Assembly (NCBI GenBank): GCA_030280995.1
Contig: JASXTE010000008.1
Span: forward strand, 20,046,633-20,110,632
DNA length: 64,000 nt
Source: Hemileia vastatrix
Taxonomy: Eukaryota; Basidiomycota; Pucciniomycetes; Pucciniales; Zaghouaniaceae
Direction: 5' to 3'
Shown: positions 11,371 through 23,745 of the stretch, piece by piece
Layout: each line of letters starts with the position of its first letter
Numbering within the stretch: position 1 is the first letter of the stretch
The notes under the pieces: model-generated
Seen by the model: the letters and a program-made list of their open reading frames with translations, nothing else
What the model was told of the DNA's origin: nothing
Database searches by the model: none
Made by a program: the position numbers and the translations under genes

Positions 11371-11983
11371 CCTTGAGCAGGTTTCTGGCTCAAAGGAATA
11401 GCAGTACCATCAACAAAACCAATACATCCTGGGAAGCCCTCTGCTTGCATAAACTGAGATGATTCAAGTCGCTCTTCTTTTGTTGGCCAGGTGAGAAGTT
11501 GAGATTACAAGGAGTTGATGGCAGTGATACATTGTTTGGTATAAGTGTTAACTGAACCATACCCTAAATCAAAGACATTTTCTAAACATTTCAAAGCAGC
11601 TCCATTACCATTTGAACCCAAATGACATAGTGTGATGGCCAATTGAATTGAAGGATGTCATTGTTCTTTTTGAGAATTATTGTGAAATATGGGATGATCC
11701 TGAATAAGCTCAAGAAATTTAAGGAAACATTCCTGAGAAGTCCTGAACAGCTGTCTAAAACTGGGTGTAGATAGTTTAAGAAGTGTTTGGATGGTGTACT
11801 TGGGGGTATGAAGTACTTGAGGCTTTCTGGGAAGAAGGTAACTTTTCGTGGCCATTTTTGATAAAAAGACAAAATCTTCTTCTAGATCAGAATCAGAATT
11901 GAAATCAGAGTCCAGAGCAGTTCAAGAGCCATGAAAGTCATTGCTTTATGTAATTTATCACGATTTGAAAGTGAGGAAGGCAT
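11371..11983 (-). pseudogene. Harbinger transposase (DDE_Tnp_4 type), N-terminal part
   Basis: A cut-and-paste transposase remnant. From ATG at 11983 the minus strand gives an N-terminus, an apparent frame change near 11925, then SDSDLEEDFVFLSKMATKSY. A helix-turn-helix region follows (RTSQECFLKFLELIQDHPIF, QLAITLCHLGSNGNG, VFDLGYGSVNTYTKQCI). Then comes GFPGCIGFVDGTAIPLSQKP, the block holding the first catalytic Asp of Harbinger transposases. A stop lies near 11657. The rest of the DDE domain is lost to repeat X. Confidence 0.85.
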
Positions 11984-12280
11984 AACTCTTATATGATATG
12001 ATATGAAGATGTAAGTGATGTATGATGTTTTGAGTTATGAAGTGTTATGCTGCGGAGTGCTGCGTATGAATGGGATGATGCTGACAAATCAGTGAAATGG
12101 GACATTATGGTGAAATCAGACCTTTTGGTTGAGAAAGTGCAGATTTGAGTGAAATAAGTGACTTATTTCATTTTCAAATCCACCAGTATTGGGGCTAGTG
12201 TGTTTTGGAAATCCGCACTTATTTAAGTGCAGATTTGGTCAAATTTAAGTGCGGATTTGCCAGAACTGACACCCCCTAAT

Positions 12281-15200
12281 ATATCAGCCTTTTGTTCTTT
12301 TGTGCCAATCCATTTTATTAAGGCCCTCTTCTTATGTAGTTGGGAATTGACGTAGAAAAAATTCCTTTCCATGTGCTGAATTCTCTTGTTTGATGGTTGA
12401 TCAGCTGCGACTTTGATAGTAGATTCATTATCACAATGTAGTGTTGTTATAATTTCATTACCTGTCACCTCCTCTAGCATATTCTTTATCCATATTGCTG
12501 TTTTTGTTATCACTGCCAAAGCCGCTAATTCAGACTTGCAAGTAGACAGGGCCACTAATTGTTGTCGTTTAGATGACCAATTTACAGGTACTCCCATATA
12601 GCATATAATTCCTCCATTGGTGCATCTGGCTAAATCATCATTCCAGTTTGCATCGCCATGTGCGTCTAGTTCTTTGTTTTTGTCTGGAAAAATATGGAAC
12701 ATACAGTCTTTAGTTGTGATTACATATTGAATTAAATGCGTTAATGCCTCCCAATGTTGTTCATTTGGATGATTCACATATCTTGCTAGGTAGTTTACTG
12801 CAAAAGAAATGTCAGGTCTAGTTGCAACAGCTAAATAGTTCAATGAGCCTATCAAACTTAAAAATTCAGTATTCTTTAACTTTTCCCCAGTACCTTTTGT
12901 TAACTTACAATCTTTAGGTAATACTGTTGATTTTCAAATTGGTTCTCCCTCAAAACGGTCAGAAATCTTGTTAATTAGTAGTTATTGTGAAAGAATGAAA
13001 CCACTTTGTTTACGTACCACTTTAACCCCAACAATGTTATTTAATTCTTCTTCCCATTTTATTTTAACTAATTCCAACAGTTGTTTTTGAAAAGTTTTCA
13101 ATATTCCCTTGTTTGAACCTGTTATAACTCCATCATCTACATGAATCCATAAGATTCCATCATTTGCTTGATCTTGAAGTATGTATAAAGAGCTGTCATA
13201 GTAGCTTGGAATATAATTCATTGAACGTAATTTTGACTCTAAATGTTTCCACCAACACCTCGCCGCTTGCTTTGTGCTGTACATAGCTTTTTTTAATTTG
13301 AATACTTTGCCTTCCTCTCTTCCAAATCCCGGTGGTGCTTTTACCCACAAATCTTCATCTATTGGTGAATTTAGATATGCTGCAACTACATCTAAACTGT
13401 GAACCGGCCAGTTGTAAGCTGCAGCCATTGTTAGTAAAATTTGTAGAGAAGTAAAAGTAGCTGTTGGTGCAAAAGTTTCTGCATAATCTATACCCTATTT
13501 TTGGGAAAACCCCTTGGCTACATATCTGGCTTTTCTCTTTATCAGTTTCCCATCATTGTCTAATTTTTCAGCAAAAACCCATTTAGCATCGGTAACTCTT
13601 TTACCATCTGGAAGTAAACTTTCTACCCAAACATCCATTCTTGATAGATTTTTCATTTCTTCTTTGCATGCTCCTAGCCAATCCTTTTTGTTACTTGACT
13701 TCATTGCCTGTAAAAAAGTGTTTGGTAAGTTATTTTCTATAGATTTACAGCTTATTTCTATGTTATCTACTAGTTGATCTTGTTCAATTATTTCTTCTTC
13801 AGTGCTGAAATTGTTAAAAGTCAGTGTGTTAGTAATAAAATATATCCCCATTTTGTTTTCTTTATTAGTGTTATCTGAGCTGTTATTTTTTGGTTTAGGC
13901 GCAGTTTCTGAAAAGGTTGCCCAAGCTGATGAAATTATTTTGCCTGTGTCTATTTCTATAAATAACCAACCTTTTGAGTGTTCCAGATAACCGATCACTC
14001 GACATTTCTTGCTTCTATTATCCAGATTTTTTCTTGTCTCCTTTGGTACATGTATGTAAGCTATTGAACCAAAAATATGCCAGTGAACGAGTCTTGGCTT
14101 TGATTTTAGAAGTTTTTCATAAGGAGTCATGTTGCTGCTGCACGTATTTTGTAAACAATTATGTTTATACACTGCCCATTTGAAAGCTAGTCCCCAAAAA
14201 GATTTGTGTAAGCTGCTGTCTAACAGAATTGTTCTACCCATGTCAAAAATGGTTTGGTTAAAACATTCAATGTCCCCATTCTGCTCGTGATAATAAGGTA
14301 AGGAATATTCATGTTCTATACCATGGAGATATAACCATTCTTGTAAATGTTTATTAACAAACTCACCACCATTATTGCTCTTTAGAGTTTTGACAGTTAG
14401 ATTTGTTCTCTTTTGTAACCACGTAATGTAATTTTTAATTATATCATTAGCCTCATCTTTCGTTTCAATTATTTCTACGTTATCATAGCTAGAGCCAATA
14501 TCTAACATAGTTAAGAGGTACTTACCTTTATTTGTTGTCATTACTTCAAAAGGACCCATTAGGTTGACCACCAAGGTTTCACCAATAGGATGAAATCTAT
14601 TTGAGGGATTAATGGGATCAGAATGTTTTGATTTAGCTAATTTACAGTCTTTGCAATCTACTATGCCTGTTGGTAAATCTTCTGGGATACCTTCTCCAAA
14701 CTTCCCTTTGAATAGCTTTCTGATATTCCTCAAACTTCAATTTCCAAAAATTCTGTGCCAATATCTCAAACACTCTTCTTTATCTATTTCAAGTTTCACT
14801 TTTTCAGCCTTATAAGGTGGATAATATTTTAATTTCATTTTGGAAAAACAGCTATCTACAAGTTGACTTTTATCAATTACTATGTCAAGCATATGTCTTG
14901 GGAATGGTTGTGGTAGTGTCCAGCTCCTGATGTTGAATTTTGCAGTGAACATTAGAATGTTATTGTTAGAAAATATTTCCATGTCTCTTGAAGAAAAAGA
15001 TATCTTACACCCAGCCAATATCAATGAGGCTTGTGAAATAAGGGTGCCACTTGCTTTTTCACAGTAATAAACATTTTTTAATTCAACACTATTCCCATTT
15101 GGCGTGGGGAAGATCAAAGAACCTTTTCCTGTGATGAAATTTTTGTTCCCATTAGTTGCTACTTTGAGGGGTATATGTAATTTTAGAGGAACATATGAGG

Positions 15201-15300
15201 AAAAGTTAGACATATCACTTGTGACATGATGAGTAGCGCCACTATCTAAGATTGGGAGAGGTCCATCATCTTAAATTGAAAGTTTTTCAATATGAATCTC
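12281..15300 (-). pseudogene. Copia pol: protease, integrase, reverse transcriptase, RNase H (decayed)
   Basis: Order along the minus strand: a protease active site (ILDSGATHH) near 15240, a GAG-pre-integrase region near 14745 with a frameshift, and an integrase core from 14733. Then comes the RVT_2 reverse transcriptase (YLNSPIDEDLWVKAPPGF, and IHVDDG as the catalytic box) at 13428-12982, and RNase H (NYLARYVNHP, WSSKRQQLVALST) at 12855-12281. Stops fall at about 15270 (TAA) and 13495 (TAG). Both integrase Asp positions read Asn (VVNLMGP and KSNNGGEF) while the Glu remains (NGDIE). The frame is cut after KADIL by the Harbinger-like element and continues at 8541. Confidence 0.9.
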
Positions 15301-15382
15301 GGATGGTTCCTTTGAATTGTCAATTTCTAATAGACGTGTTTTTATATTTTTGCTATCTTTGTTGTAATTAGGTCTATAGTAG

Positions 15383-16193
15383 TGTCACCGGATGACCTAC
15401 GCACAAGGTTTAGGGTGTTCCTGAAAGTGAGATGGAGAGAGGAGTTTAGAAACTTTGTTGAGGCACAGAGGAAATGTTTGGGGAAGTGATTCAAAGATGA
15501 CTCTAAGGAAGAGCTACTGCTTCGAGATATGTTCGAGGAGAATTCTAATATAATTTAAAGGTAATATTAGAATCCTTAAAATCTCACAAAGGGTTGGAAA
15601 CTCAATAATCAAAGATTTTAGGATTTAGAAATGATTACTGAGAAAATAAGGAAGGATACAATAATAATGATTTAACCTAAAGCTTTACCACCATTAACTA
15701 TATATACGTTCTATAATTTAATTCTAAAGAATGTCAAACCAAAATCCCAACCCCTTTTATATCCTTTACTCCTCCTTGCATTGACCTCATACCCATCCAC
15801 TAGTCCGCACACCACAGACCATTAAAAAATACATCCATTACACCTGGACCCTCCTCACTAACATCTGTTAACCGTTTAATCCTCCACTATCCATTCCGTC
15901 CATGCTCACTACCCCTTTTAATAATTCACAGAAATTTAATAAACCTTTTAGTGCACCATTACATTGACTATTGCGCTGTGCGTCACTTATTGAAGAGAAG
16001 ACTGAGACACACTATTGAGAGATTGACTAATTTAGATTTAGAGTTTAGACTAGCGCAGTTGAATAGCGAGTACACAAAGGAAAGTTGCAGTTGCTATGGA
16101 GAATTGCTTTCTGTGCTTCGAGTATGGATTTAGACCTCTGTGTTATTGATTTAATGAGCTGCTTTTTCCTCAAGTGTCACGTGGTGCGTGACA
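15383..16193 (-). repeat. Gypsy A 3' LTR
   Basis: This 811-bp LTR ends in the inverted hexamer TGTCAC...GTGACA. It diverges visibly from the 5' copy, so the insertion is not very recent. Confidence 0.9.
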
Positions 16194-16203
16194 GATGCCC
16201 GGG

Positions 16204-16211
16204 TATAAAAA
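16204..16211 (+). promoter_or_regulatory. TATA box of the antisense gene in Gypsy A
   Basis: TATAAAAA occurs just inside the 3' LTR, 87 nt before the ATG at 16291. The same box at nearly the same distance is kept in copy B (58402-58409). This supports a dedicated promoter for the opposite-strand gene. Confidence 0.6.
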
Positions 16212-16290
16212 CGCGAGCTCCATTGAGCGTGAGACATACTTCCCACACTAGTTTCCCTCCCCTTTTATTTTATTTACTTTATAATTTACT

Positions 16291-17249
16291 ATGATGAATT
16301 GTCCTACCCCAACTCCCATGCCTCCACACCCTAAAGCGGATGGGAGAATTGTTACCCGGCAATATTCCCAGGCCTGCATGGCCTGCGGATCAATGGAGTA
16401 CTTTTGCGTTGAAAGTACGGCGACACGAGGTCTTCGCCAGAAGGGCGAGTTTTGCCGCTGGAGACAGGTGGCATGTGATGCCTTGTCAAAAAATGGGGAC
16501 ATTGAGCATCAATTCACGAAAACCAAATATTGGGTGATACCAAAAACAAAAGAGGTAGTCGAGGATATCTGGGATGTTTCAATTGGGGATGATCAATCGG
16601 TGGGAGAGAATGAGGAGGAAGTTGAAGATGATATAGAAACCTGGGTAACACAGGCCATGAGTAAGAAACTAAGGGTAGAAGAGGAGGTGGATGAGTTGGT
16701 GGAGGAAGATGAGGAAGAAGTTCTCATTTCAAGGCAAACTCCGAAAAAAGCAATGGGTGGTCATCAAGGATGACGAAGAGGAGAAAGAAGTGGCGGTGGA
16801 GGTTACTCCAAAATTATTCTTAGAGGCTGACCCCATATTCGAAGTAAGTCCATTCTTCTGTTGTTTTAGAAATTATGTTACTGATGATCTTCTTTTAGAA
16901 TCCAGATGTCATTGCAGAATTTCCAATTGTGGAAGCTGCGCCGTTGCTGCCAGTCGAGGCAAATCAACCAGTGGTTGATTCGAGGGAGGACATCAAAGAG
17001 ACTCTCAACCAGGTATGGTCGAAGAAACCTTGACAAAGTTGACGAACCAGGTTTATTGAAGATTTAAGCAGTGAAGTCAATAAGATTGTCGATGCCGCTT
17101 CCTTCAACGTGGCCAAAGAACTACTGGAAATTGGGGAAGTGGTACCAGTAGGAGAGGAGGAAGTTTTTGAGAAATGTAGGAAGGAAATAAGGGTGATTTT
17201 GGAGAAGATGAAGGGATTGGTTTAAGAGAAAATAAAGGAGAAGATTTAA
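16291..17249 (+). pseudogene. Antisense accessory gene of Gypsy A, zinc-cluster protein (broken)
   Basis: This gene lies between pol and the 3' LTR on the strand opposite to gag-pol. The N-terminus has Cys residues spaced as in Zn2Cys6 proteins (QACMACGSMEYFC ... EFCRWRQVAC), but the fourth is Gly (QKGEF; QKCEF in copy B). A strongly acidic middle follows, then an exon junction (GAA|GTAAGT at 16843, acceptor TTTTAG at 16898), and a helical C-terminus (EVNKIVDAASFNVAKELLEIGE). Relative to B there is one extra base near 16750, plus TGA near 17030 and TAA near 17222, so this copy is dead. Zn2Cys6 proteins are fungal DNA-binding regulators; the role here is inference. Confidence 0.7.
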
Positions 17250-17250
17250 A

Positions 17251-18032
17251 ATGGAAGGAAAAAAAGAAAAGTAGAAACAATTTGTATATTTAGTTTTTTT
17301 TTATTTTGTTGTTTTATTTAAAATTTTAATATTTATTTTTATAAGATTTTGAGAGAAAAAGAAAAAGAAAGAAAAAGGTTTAAATAAAATTTTGTTTTAA
17401 ATTTTGAAAGAAGAAAAAAAGAATTTTTAATTGAAGGAGTTTTAGTTTTAATTTTTGAAAGAAAAAATTTAAGTAGAAAAAAAAAATAGTTGATTGAAAT
17501 AATTTTATTGGAAATGAAAATTTAATGAAAGAAAAAAAATGTTATTTGTGAAAGTTTATTTATTGAAGTTTTGAGGAATTTTATTTATTTGAAAAAGAGA
17601 GAAAGAAAAGAAGAGAAGAAATAAATTTTTTAAAAGAATTTAAAAGAAAGAAGTAATTTTTTGAAGAAATTTTGAAAGAGATATTTAGAGGTTGAAGTGA
17701 AATTCAAGAAAGATTGTTGTGTTGCATTTGTGAAAAATTTTGATAGTTCAAGGAAAAGAATTTTTTAATGAAAGAATGTATGTAGAAAATTGAAAAGAAA
17801 AGAAAAGAAATTTTAGAAGGTTTTATTTTATTTTTTTATTTTTAATTTAATTTAATTTAATTTTAATTTTATTTAAATTTATTTATTTGAATTTAATTTA
17901 ATTTTATTTATTTTAAAGAAGGTTGAAAAACTTATGAAAAGGAAAAAAGAAGAATTTTAAAGGTAAAGATGTTTTAGATTTTAAAGAGAAGAAGGAAAAA
18001 AGAGAGAAAAGAAAGAAAGAAAAAAAAGAGTT
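17251..18032. repeat. Purine-rich low-complexity spacer of Gypsy A
   Basis: A/G-rich runs (gaaagaaaaa) and TTTAA repeats lie between the converging pol and antisense genes. The equivalent T/C-rich spacer in copy B is 43746-44557. No open frame is meaningful here. Confidence 0.7.
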
Positions 18033-21000
18033 TTAAGGTTTTGGTTTTAAAGGATATTTAAGATGAAAAGATTTTAAAAGTTCAGGGGCGTTAGAAACAT
18101 TGATGGCTGGTTCCCAGGATGTTTTGTCTGAATCATTGAGGAAGCCTTCCCATTCCACAAGGTATTGAAGTTTCCCCTTGTGCATTCTTGAATCAAGGAT
18201 ACGGCTTACTTCCCACTCTAGATGGTCCTCTACTTCGACCGGTTCCGGAGGAGGTTGGTTCTTGCCCGGGTATGTTTCTCGAGCCAGTTCCAGGAGAGAT
18301 ACGTGGAAAACAGGGTGAATAGCCTGCCATTTAGGAGGTAGCTTGAGTTGAAATGCAGTTTTAGAGATTTCAGAGTCTATTTTGAATGGTCCCAAGCGCT
18401 TTTCAGCTAGTTTCTTTGATGGTCGAGTCGTTCGAATGTTTTGTGCGTCGAGCCATATTTTGTTGCCTGGTTTAAAAGAAGGAGCAGATTGTCGATGTTT
18501 GTCGGCCTGCTCCTTGTATCTTTGAATCGCTAATTCCAAATTTGATTTAAGTTCCTCTTGGAGTTGTGATATTGTTCGAAGAGAATGTTCAGCAGGATGA
18601 CTAGTTCCAACGTGGATTGAGTTGAATTGAGGATGTCTTCCATAAACAGTTTCGAAAGGAGATTGTTGTGTCGAAGAATGAGTCGAGTTATTATAAGCAA
18701 ATTTGGCCAATAGTAACCATGTGGTCCAATCATCTTGTTGGTAACTGACATACATTTGAAGGTATTGTTCGAGGATTTGGTTGACCCTTTCCGTTTTCTC
18801 ATTGGTTTCAGGATGATAGGCCGTGGAGAGATTCCTCGTGATATTGAGTTGTCGACACAGTTGAGTCCAGAATGTGGATACAAACAATGAGCCTCTATCT
18901 GAAATAATATCATTAGGTAATCCATGTTTGGAAAATACATATTCTAGAAACAATTTTGACAAATCTTCTGCTGTAGAAGTAGTAGTGGTTTTAATAAAAA
19001 TAGACATTTTTGAAAATCTATCTACTATTACTAATATAGCATCAAAATTATTAGAAAGAGGAAGTTGAGAAATGAAATCCATCAATAAAGATTCCCAAGG
19101 TTTAGAGGGAATAGGAAGCGGTTGAAGCAACCCATGCTTCCAGTGACGGGGAGCCTTATTCCTATTACATTCGTAACAAGCTCTTATATAGGCCTTGATT
19201 TCTCTGGTCATTCCTGGCCAGAAGAAATCCCTCACTTTTAACTGGTAGGTTTTATCAACCCCAAAATGACCAGCTAATGGAGAATCATGTTGACTATTTA
19301 AAATCCATAATTTTATTTCATTGTTGTCGGGTATGACTACTCTACCTTTGAAAACTAATAGACCTGATTCAATACTAAATCTTTTGGCCCCTTGCTTTGA
19401 GAGTATTTTGTCTTTTAACCCTAAACAATAGTTGTCCTTTGACTGAGCTTCGAGGATGTTGGATAATGGATTTTGAAAAGATTGAATTGTCATCGAATTA
19501 AGTTGATGAGTTTTTAACATTGATTTGTTGAAAATTGATTTCACATTTGCTGGGTTCTTGTCAGCAAATGTGTCCCCCCAATGTAGGTAAATGTTGTCCC
19601 AACGTGACAAGATATCTGGCACAATGCAGTTCTTACCTGAGTGATAGGAAATAGAAAAAGCAAATTCAGACAGAAATTCAGCCCACCTGGCTTGGGGCCT
19701 GGTTAACACTTTGGAAGACATGAAGTATTTCAAAGCATTATGGTATGTTAAAATTTGAAAAGGACTATCTAGGCTGAGAAGAAAAGAGCGCCATTTCTTA
19801 AGACAATGGATAATAGCTAACAGCTCTTTGTCATGAATTTCATAATTTAATTCTACTGCAATGAGTTTACCTGACTCAAAAGCAAGAGGATGAAACAATT
19901 TTTTTTCAGGATTTAATTGAGAAATGACCCCTGCAATAGCATAATTGCTCGCATCTGTCTCGATGATTGTCGAAGCAGAAGGATCAAAGTGTCGAAGAAT
20001 TGGAGCTGTGGTGAACGCCGTCTTCAATTCTTTGAATTCCTTTCGTGCTGTAGAAGTAAAAAAAAAGTAATATCTTTTCTAAGAAGAGAAGTAAGATTGG
20101 AAATATTTTTAGAGTAATCTTTAATAAATCTTCTATAGAAATTTGCAAAACCCAAAAATCCTTGGAGGGATTTAACGGTTTTGGGCTCAGGCCATTCCAG
20201 GACTTTTTGGACCTTTTTTCGTCCATGACTAAACCATCAGTGGACAACGTAAAACCCAAAAAATTGAATTATTTAAGATGGAATTCACATTTATTGTGCT
20301 TGGCGTAGAGACCATGATCTCGAAGTCAATTTAGAACCTGTCGAACATGATGAATATGTTCATCCAGTGTCTTTGAGAAAATTAAAATATCATCTAAATA
20401 GACAACAAAAAATTGTTCAACAAAATCTTGAAAGATGTCATTAACAAAAGTTTGAAAATTTGATGGTGCGTTACACAATCCAAAAGGCATAACTAAATAT
20501 TCAAAACTAGCAAATCTAGTGTGCATTGCAGTCAGTGGTTCATGACCTTCTGCAATGCAAATAAGATTGTAAGCGCCTCTAAGATCAATTTTAGAAAAGA
20601 AATTAGCACCATTGAAAAGGGTAAGAAGCAATGACATAGGAGGAGCAGGATATGCATTCTTCTTAGTGACTGTGTTGAGCTTTCTATAGTCAACACACAA
20701 CCTAAGGCTACCATCCTTCTTCTTTACAAAAAGAACAGGGGAGCTGGTTGGAGATTTACTGGCTCTGATGAAACCTTTGGCTACATTGTCTGCAATGTAG
20801 TCTCAAAGAACTTGAGATTCGTCCTTTGACAAAGAATAGACAGGACCTGCTGGAGGTACTGGACCTATTAACTCTATTTGATGGTCGTAGGGTCTATGAG
20901 GTGGTAACTTATAGGCCTTGCGGATCAAGAGAACATCGAGGAAATCATGATAGATTTCCAGTAGATTTGATTTAATGGCTTCAACGTTGATTTGGTTGTC

Positions 21001-21690
21001 CTCATCATCTTTGAGAGAATCTGTCGAGGGAAGACCATAATTGAGAGAGCATAATTTGATTACTTAGAGGCAATTTAAATCCTCTTTGAGTGAAGTCATC
21101 AAGCTAGAAGGGTTACCCAATTTCTCATTTGGAGAAAGATCAGATGCTTTCAAGTCATCTGGCAAAGATTTGTCCTCTAGAAGGACGCTGTCAGGCGGGT
21201 TTTTTAACTCCCTATTGACCTGCATTGAATAATTAGAAATATACTTAGTGCGTGGGGTGATCAATCCCCGTGACCAATCAATTTCAGGATTTCAATGCGT
21301 TAAAAAGTCATGACCAAGAATGGTATTGTCCATCCTTGGGGCTTCCAAGACTGATAATTCTCACTCGAAGGGGGGGAAGTTCGGAAAGTTGAAAACCCAT
21401 AAAACTTTCTTACTTACCCAATATTTGGGCTCCTCTGATTTGACCAAGTAAATTGGAGTTCAATCAATATCTGTAAATTTTAGTTGTAACTTCTCAGCAA
21501 AAGATAAACTAACAAAAGAAATTGAAGCTCCAGAGTCTATAAGACAACTGAAGGGGGTATCCTCCTTAAAAAGAATGAATCTCAAGCAGTTTAGGGCAAC
21601 TCCAGTCCTTAAGACATGGAGGTTCTGTGCACTGGGTGAGATAAGATAGTTTGCTTTGCACATAAGTAAACTATCTACTAGTTTTTTGAC
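18033..21690 (-). pseudogene. Gypsy A pol: protease, RT, RNase H, integrase, chromodomain
   Basis: Order on minus: protease (CLIDSGASISFV) near 21540; reverse transcriptase ([32 protein letters not shown]) at 20714-20326; RNase H (IIETDASNYAIAGVISQ) from 20027. Integrase has its zinc-binding part (HDSPLAGHFG, CYECNRNK) near 19260-19150 and DDE residues in LLMDFISQL, ISDRGSLF and NEKTERVNQ. A chromodomain (LEWEVSRILDSR, LQYLVEWEGFLND) ends at 18033. Stops and frame changes break the N-terminal half; the last 664 codons are open. Confidence 0.92.
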
Positions 21691-22850
21691 TTCAAACTAG
21701 TACCTTCTCTTTCCTTCAATTTTACACAATCTTTCAGCTTTTGCTTACCCCCACAATACATACATAACCCATTATCCACTCTTCTCTTCCTCTCAGCTTC
21801 TTTAAGTTCCCCTTTAGGATCCAGTATTTTGCTGATATTGCCTGGGGTTGAGCTTTTAGGCCGAGGTTTGTCCTTTCCCTTATTGGGTTTGGATTGAGTT
21901 GTCTGTGGGTGTGAAGAAGGTCCTGATTTAAAATTTAGGCCTTGAGATTTGTTGGTGTATTGACGATGTTGAAGTTGTCCTTGGTAAACGCTGTCGAGTT
22001 TGAGGGTTCGATCCATTAAATCCGTTAAAGTAGTCATTTTCTGACCGTGAAGATTTAACTGATCCAGAATCCTCAAAGGAAGTCCTTTTTTGAAATGATA
22101 CTTAAGGGCAGCATCATTCCAACCTACTTGAGTTTGAAGTGCTCTGAATTTTGAGATATATTCAGAGGCTTTACCATTATCACTCATGCGAAGAAAATCA
22201 AGTTCAATTTCTGCGTTGTCAGTTTCATTAGGGTCACCGAACAACGTGAAGAGTTGGTCTTCAAACTTTTACCAGTTATTAATAAGTAAGTGGGTTTCGG
22301 TCGAAGAGAGCATGAGAAGATAAGGTTTGAACCATCTTGCTGCTTTTCCGGCTAGGAATTAAGAAGCGTAAACAACCTTTGATTGGTCGTTATTGAAGGT
22401 TCGAGGGTCATTATGGAACAGGAGCTTGCAGGTTTGCAAGAAGGGCCGCAATCTGTCTGGATGTTCTCCATCAAATTTATCAGGAGATTTCATAGAAGGA
22501 GTTTTGAATTTAGATCCCTCTGAAGACGTTGAATTTGAAAGGGTCTTCATGAAAAGTCTCATGAAATCTTCCAGAGAATTAGATGGTCCAGGTTCTGAAG
22601 GTTGAGCAGAAGGGTGATTAGCAGGGGCGGATGGTGCCTCGTGAATTGTATCCTCTCCTTCTTCATCATCACTAGAGTCATCAAAATCTTGTGGGATGTC
22701 TTCTAAAGATTGGACTGAATGTTGCCGTTCCATTAGGTCGAGTGGCTCCAAGGAGTGAGTGCGGTAAACAGGCCGTGTGGCTGTTGGCCTGCCTCTGGCG
22801 CGAGCTCTAGTAGTAGCGCCCATAGGAGGAGTGCCTTGAACAGGTGCCAT
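21678..22850 (-). pseudogene. Gypsy A gag
   Basis: The capsid/nucleocapsid polyprotein opens at 22850 (MAPVQGTPP). It has an Arg-rich start, an acidic stretch, and a capsid core (FKTPSMKSPDKFDGEHPDRL, LFGDPNETDNAEIELDFLRM). Near the end is a variant zinc knuckle (CMYCGG...DC) lacking the usual His. Two in-frame TAA stops (near 22357 and 22267) replace Leu and Glu codons present in copy B. The frame ends with TAG at 21680-21678, directly after a slippery heptamer. Confidence 0.85.
21681..21687 (-). other. Gypsy A -1 ribosomal frameshift heptamer
   Basis: The minus strand reads A AAA AAC in the gag frame, followed at once by the gag stop TAG. A -1 slip here enters the protease frame (KKLVDSL...). 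It is conserved in copy B at 40088-40094. A AAA AAC is a canonical eukaryotic and retroviral slippery sequence. Confidence 0.65.
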
Positions 22851-22914
22851 TTTAAGAATTTAGAGAAAAAACACCTGAAAAGGGACATAGTAGTGCAAAG
22901 AATGAGAACTATGG

Positions 22915-22928
22915 AGAATTAAATTATA
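22915..22928 (-). other. Gypsy A self-complementary primer-binding site
   Basis: One base inside the 5' LTR, the minus strand reads TATAATTTAATTCT, the exact complement of AGAATTAAATTATA inside the LTR (minus, 23272-23259). This is the arrangement used for self-priming in Tf1. No tRNA match was seen. Confidence 0.75.
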
Positions 22929-22929
22929 C

Positions 22930-23740
22930 TGTCACCGGACGACCTATGCACAAGGTCGAGGGTGTTCCTGGAAGTGAGATGGAGAGAGGAGTTTAGAAAC
23001 TTCGTCGAGGCACAGAGGAAATGTTTGAGGAAGTGATTCGAAGATGACTCGAAGGAAAAGCTACTTCTTCGAGATATGTTCAAGGAGAATTCTAATATAA
23101 TTTAAAGTTAATATTAAAATTCTTAAAATCTCACAAAGGTTTGGAAACTCAATAATCAAAGGTTTTAGGATTTAGAAATGATTACTGAGAAAATAAGGAA
23201 AGATACAATAATAATGATTTAACCTAAAGCTTTACCACTATTAACTATATATACATTCTATAATTTAATTCTAAAGAATGTCAAACCAAAATCCCAACCC
23301 CTTTTATATCCTTTACTCCTCCTCGCATTGACCTCATACCCATCCACTATTCCGCACACCACAGACCATTAGAAAATACATCCATTACACCTGGAACCTC
23401 CTCACTAACATCCGTTAACCCTTTAATCCTCCACTATCCATTCCGTCCATTCTCACTACCCCTTTTAATAATTCACAGACATTTAATAAACCTTTTAGTG
23501 CACCATTACATTGACTATTGCACTGTGAGTCACTTATTGAAGAAAAGACTGAGAAACACTATTGAGAGATTGACTAATTTAGATTTAGAGTTTAGACTAG
23601 CGCGGTTGAATAGCGAGTACACAAAGGAAAGTCACAGTTCCTATGGAGAATTGCTTTCTGCGCTTCGAGTATGGATTTAGACCTCTGTATTATTGATTTA
23701 ATGAGCTGCTTTTGCCTCAAGTGTCACGTGGCACATGAAA
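22930..23740 (-). repeat. Gypsy A 5' LTR
   Basis: The length (811 bp) is exactly that of the 3' LTR. Its outer end reads ATGAAA instead of GTGACA. It contains the self-primer sequence as TATAATTTAATTCT at 23259-23272 on the plus strand. Confidence 0.9.
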
Positions 23741-23745
23741 AGTAG

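Larger units (their letters stand above)
8542..12277. mobile_element. PIF/Harbinger-like DNA transposon, composite and broken
   Basis: Perfectly inverted ends (AGGGGGTGTCAGTTCTGGC...) lie at 8542 and 12277, flanked by AAT (8539-8541 and 12278-12280). Subterminal repeats with 'aatcagcactt' follow at 8642-8680 and 8883-8920. Inside are a 176-bp tandem duplication, a TET/JBP dioxygenase remnant on plus, a dispersed repeat (10855-11370) and a truncated Harbinger transposase on minus. The 3-bp duplication and the transposase support the PIF/Harbinger assignment. The same left end recurs at 58921, and an inner part recurs inverted at about 63570-63760. Confidence 0.85.
15383..23740 (-). mobile_element. 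Ty3/Gypsy chromovirus 'A', complete but mutated
   Basis: LTRs of 811 bp lie at 15383-16193 and 22930-23740, flanked by AGTAG (15378-15382 and 23741-23745). The element sits in the Copia gag-pol region. The coding strand is minus: gag, a -1 frameshift site, protease, reverse transcriptase, RNase H, integrase, chromodomain. Between pol and the 3' LTR lies a gene on the opposite (plus) strand. Its sister copy B lies at 38046 onward. The chromodomain and self-priming signal suggest the Tf1/sushi branch. Confidence 0.92.
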
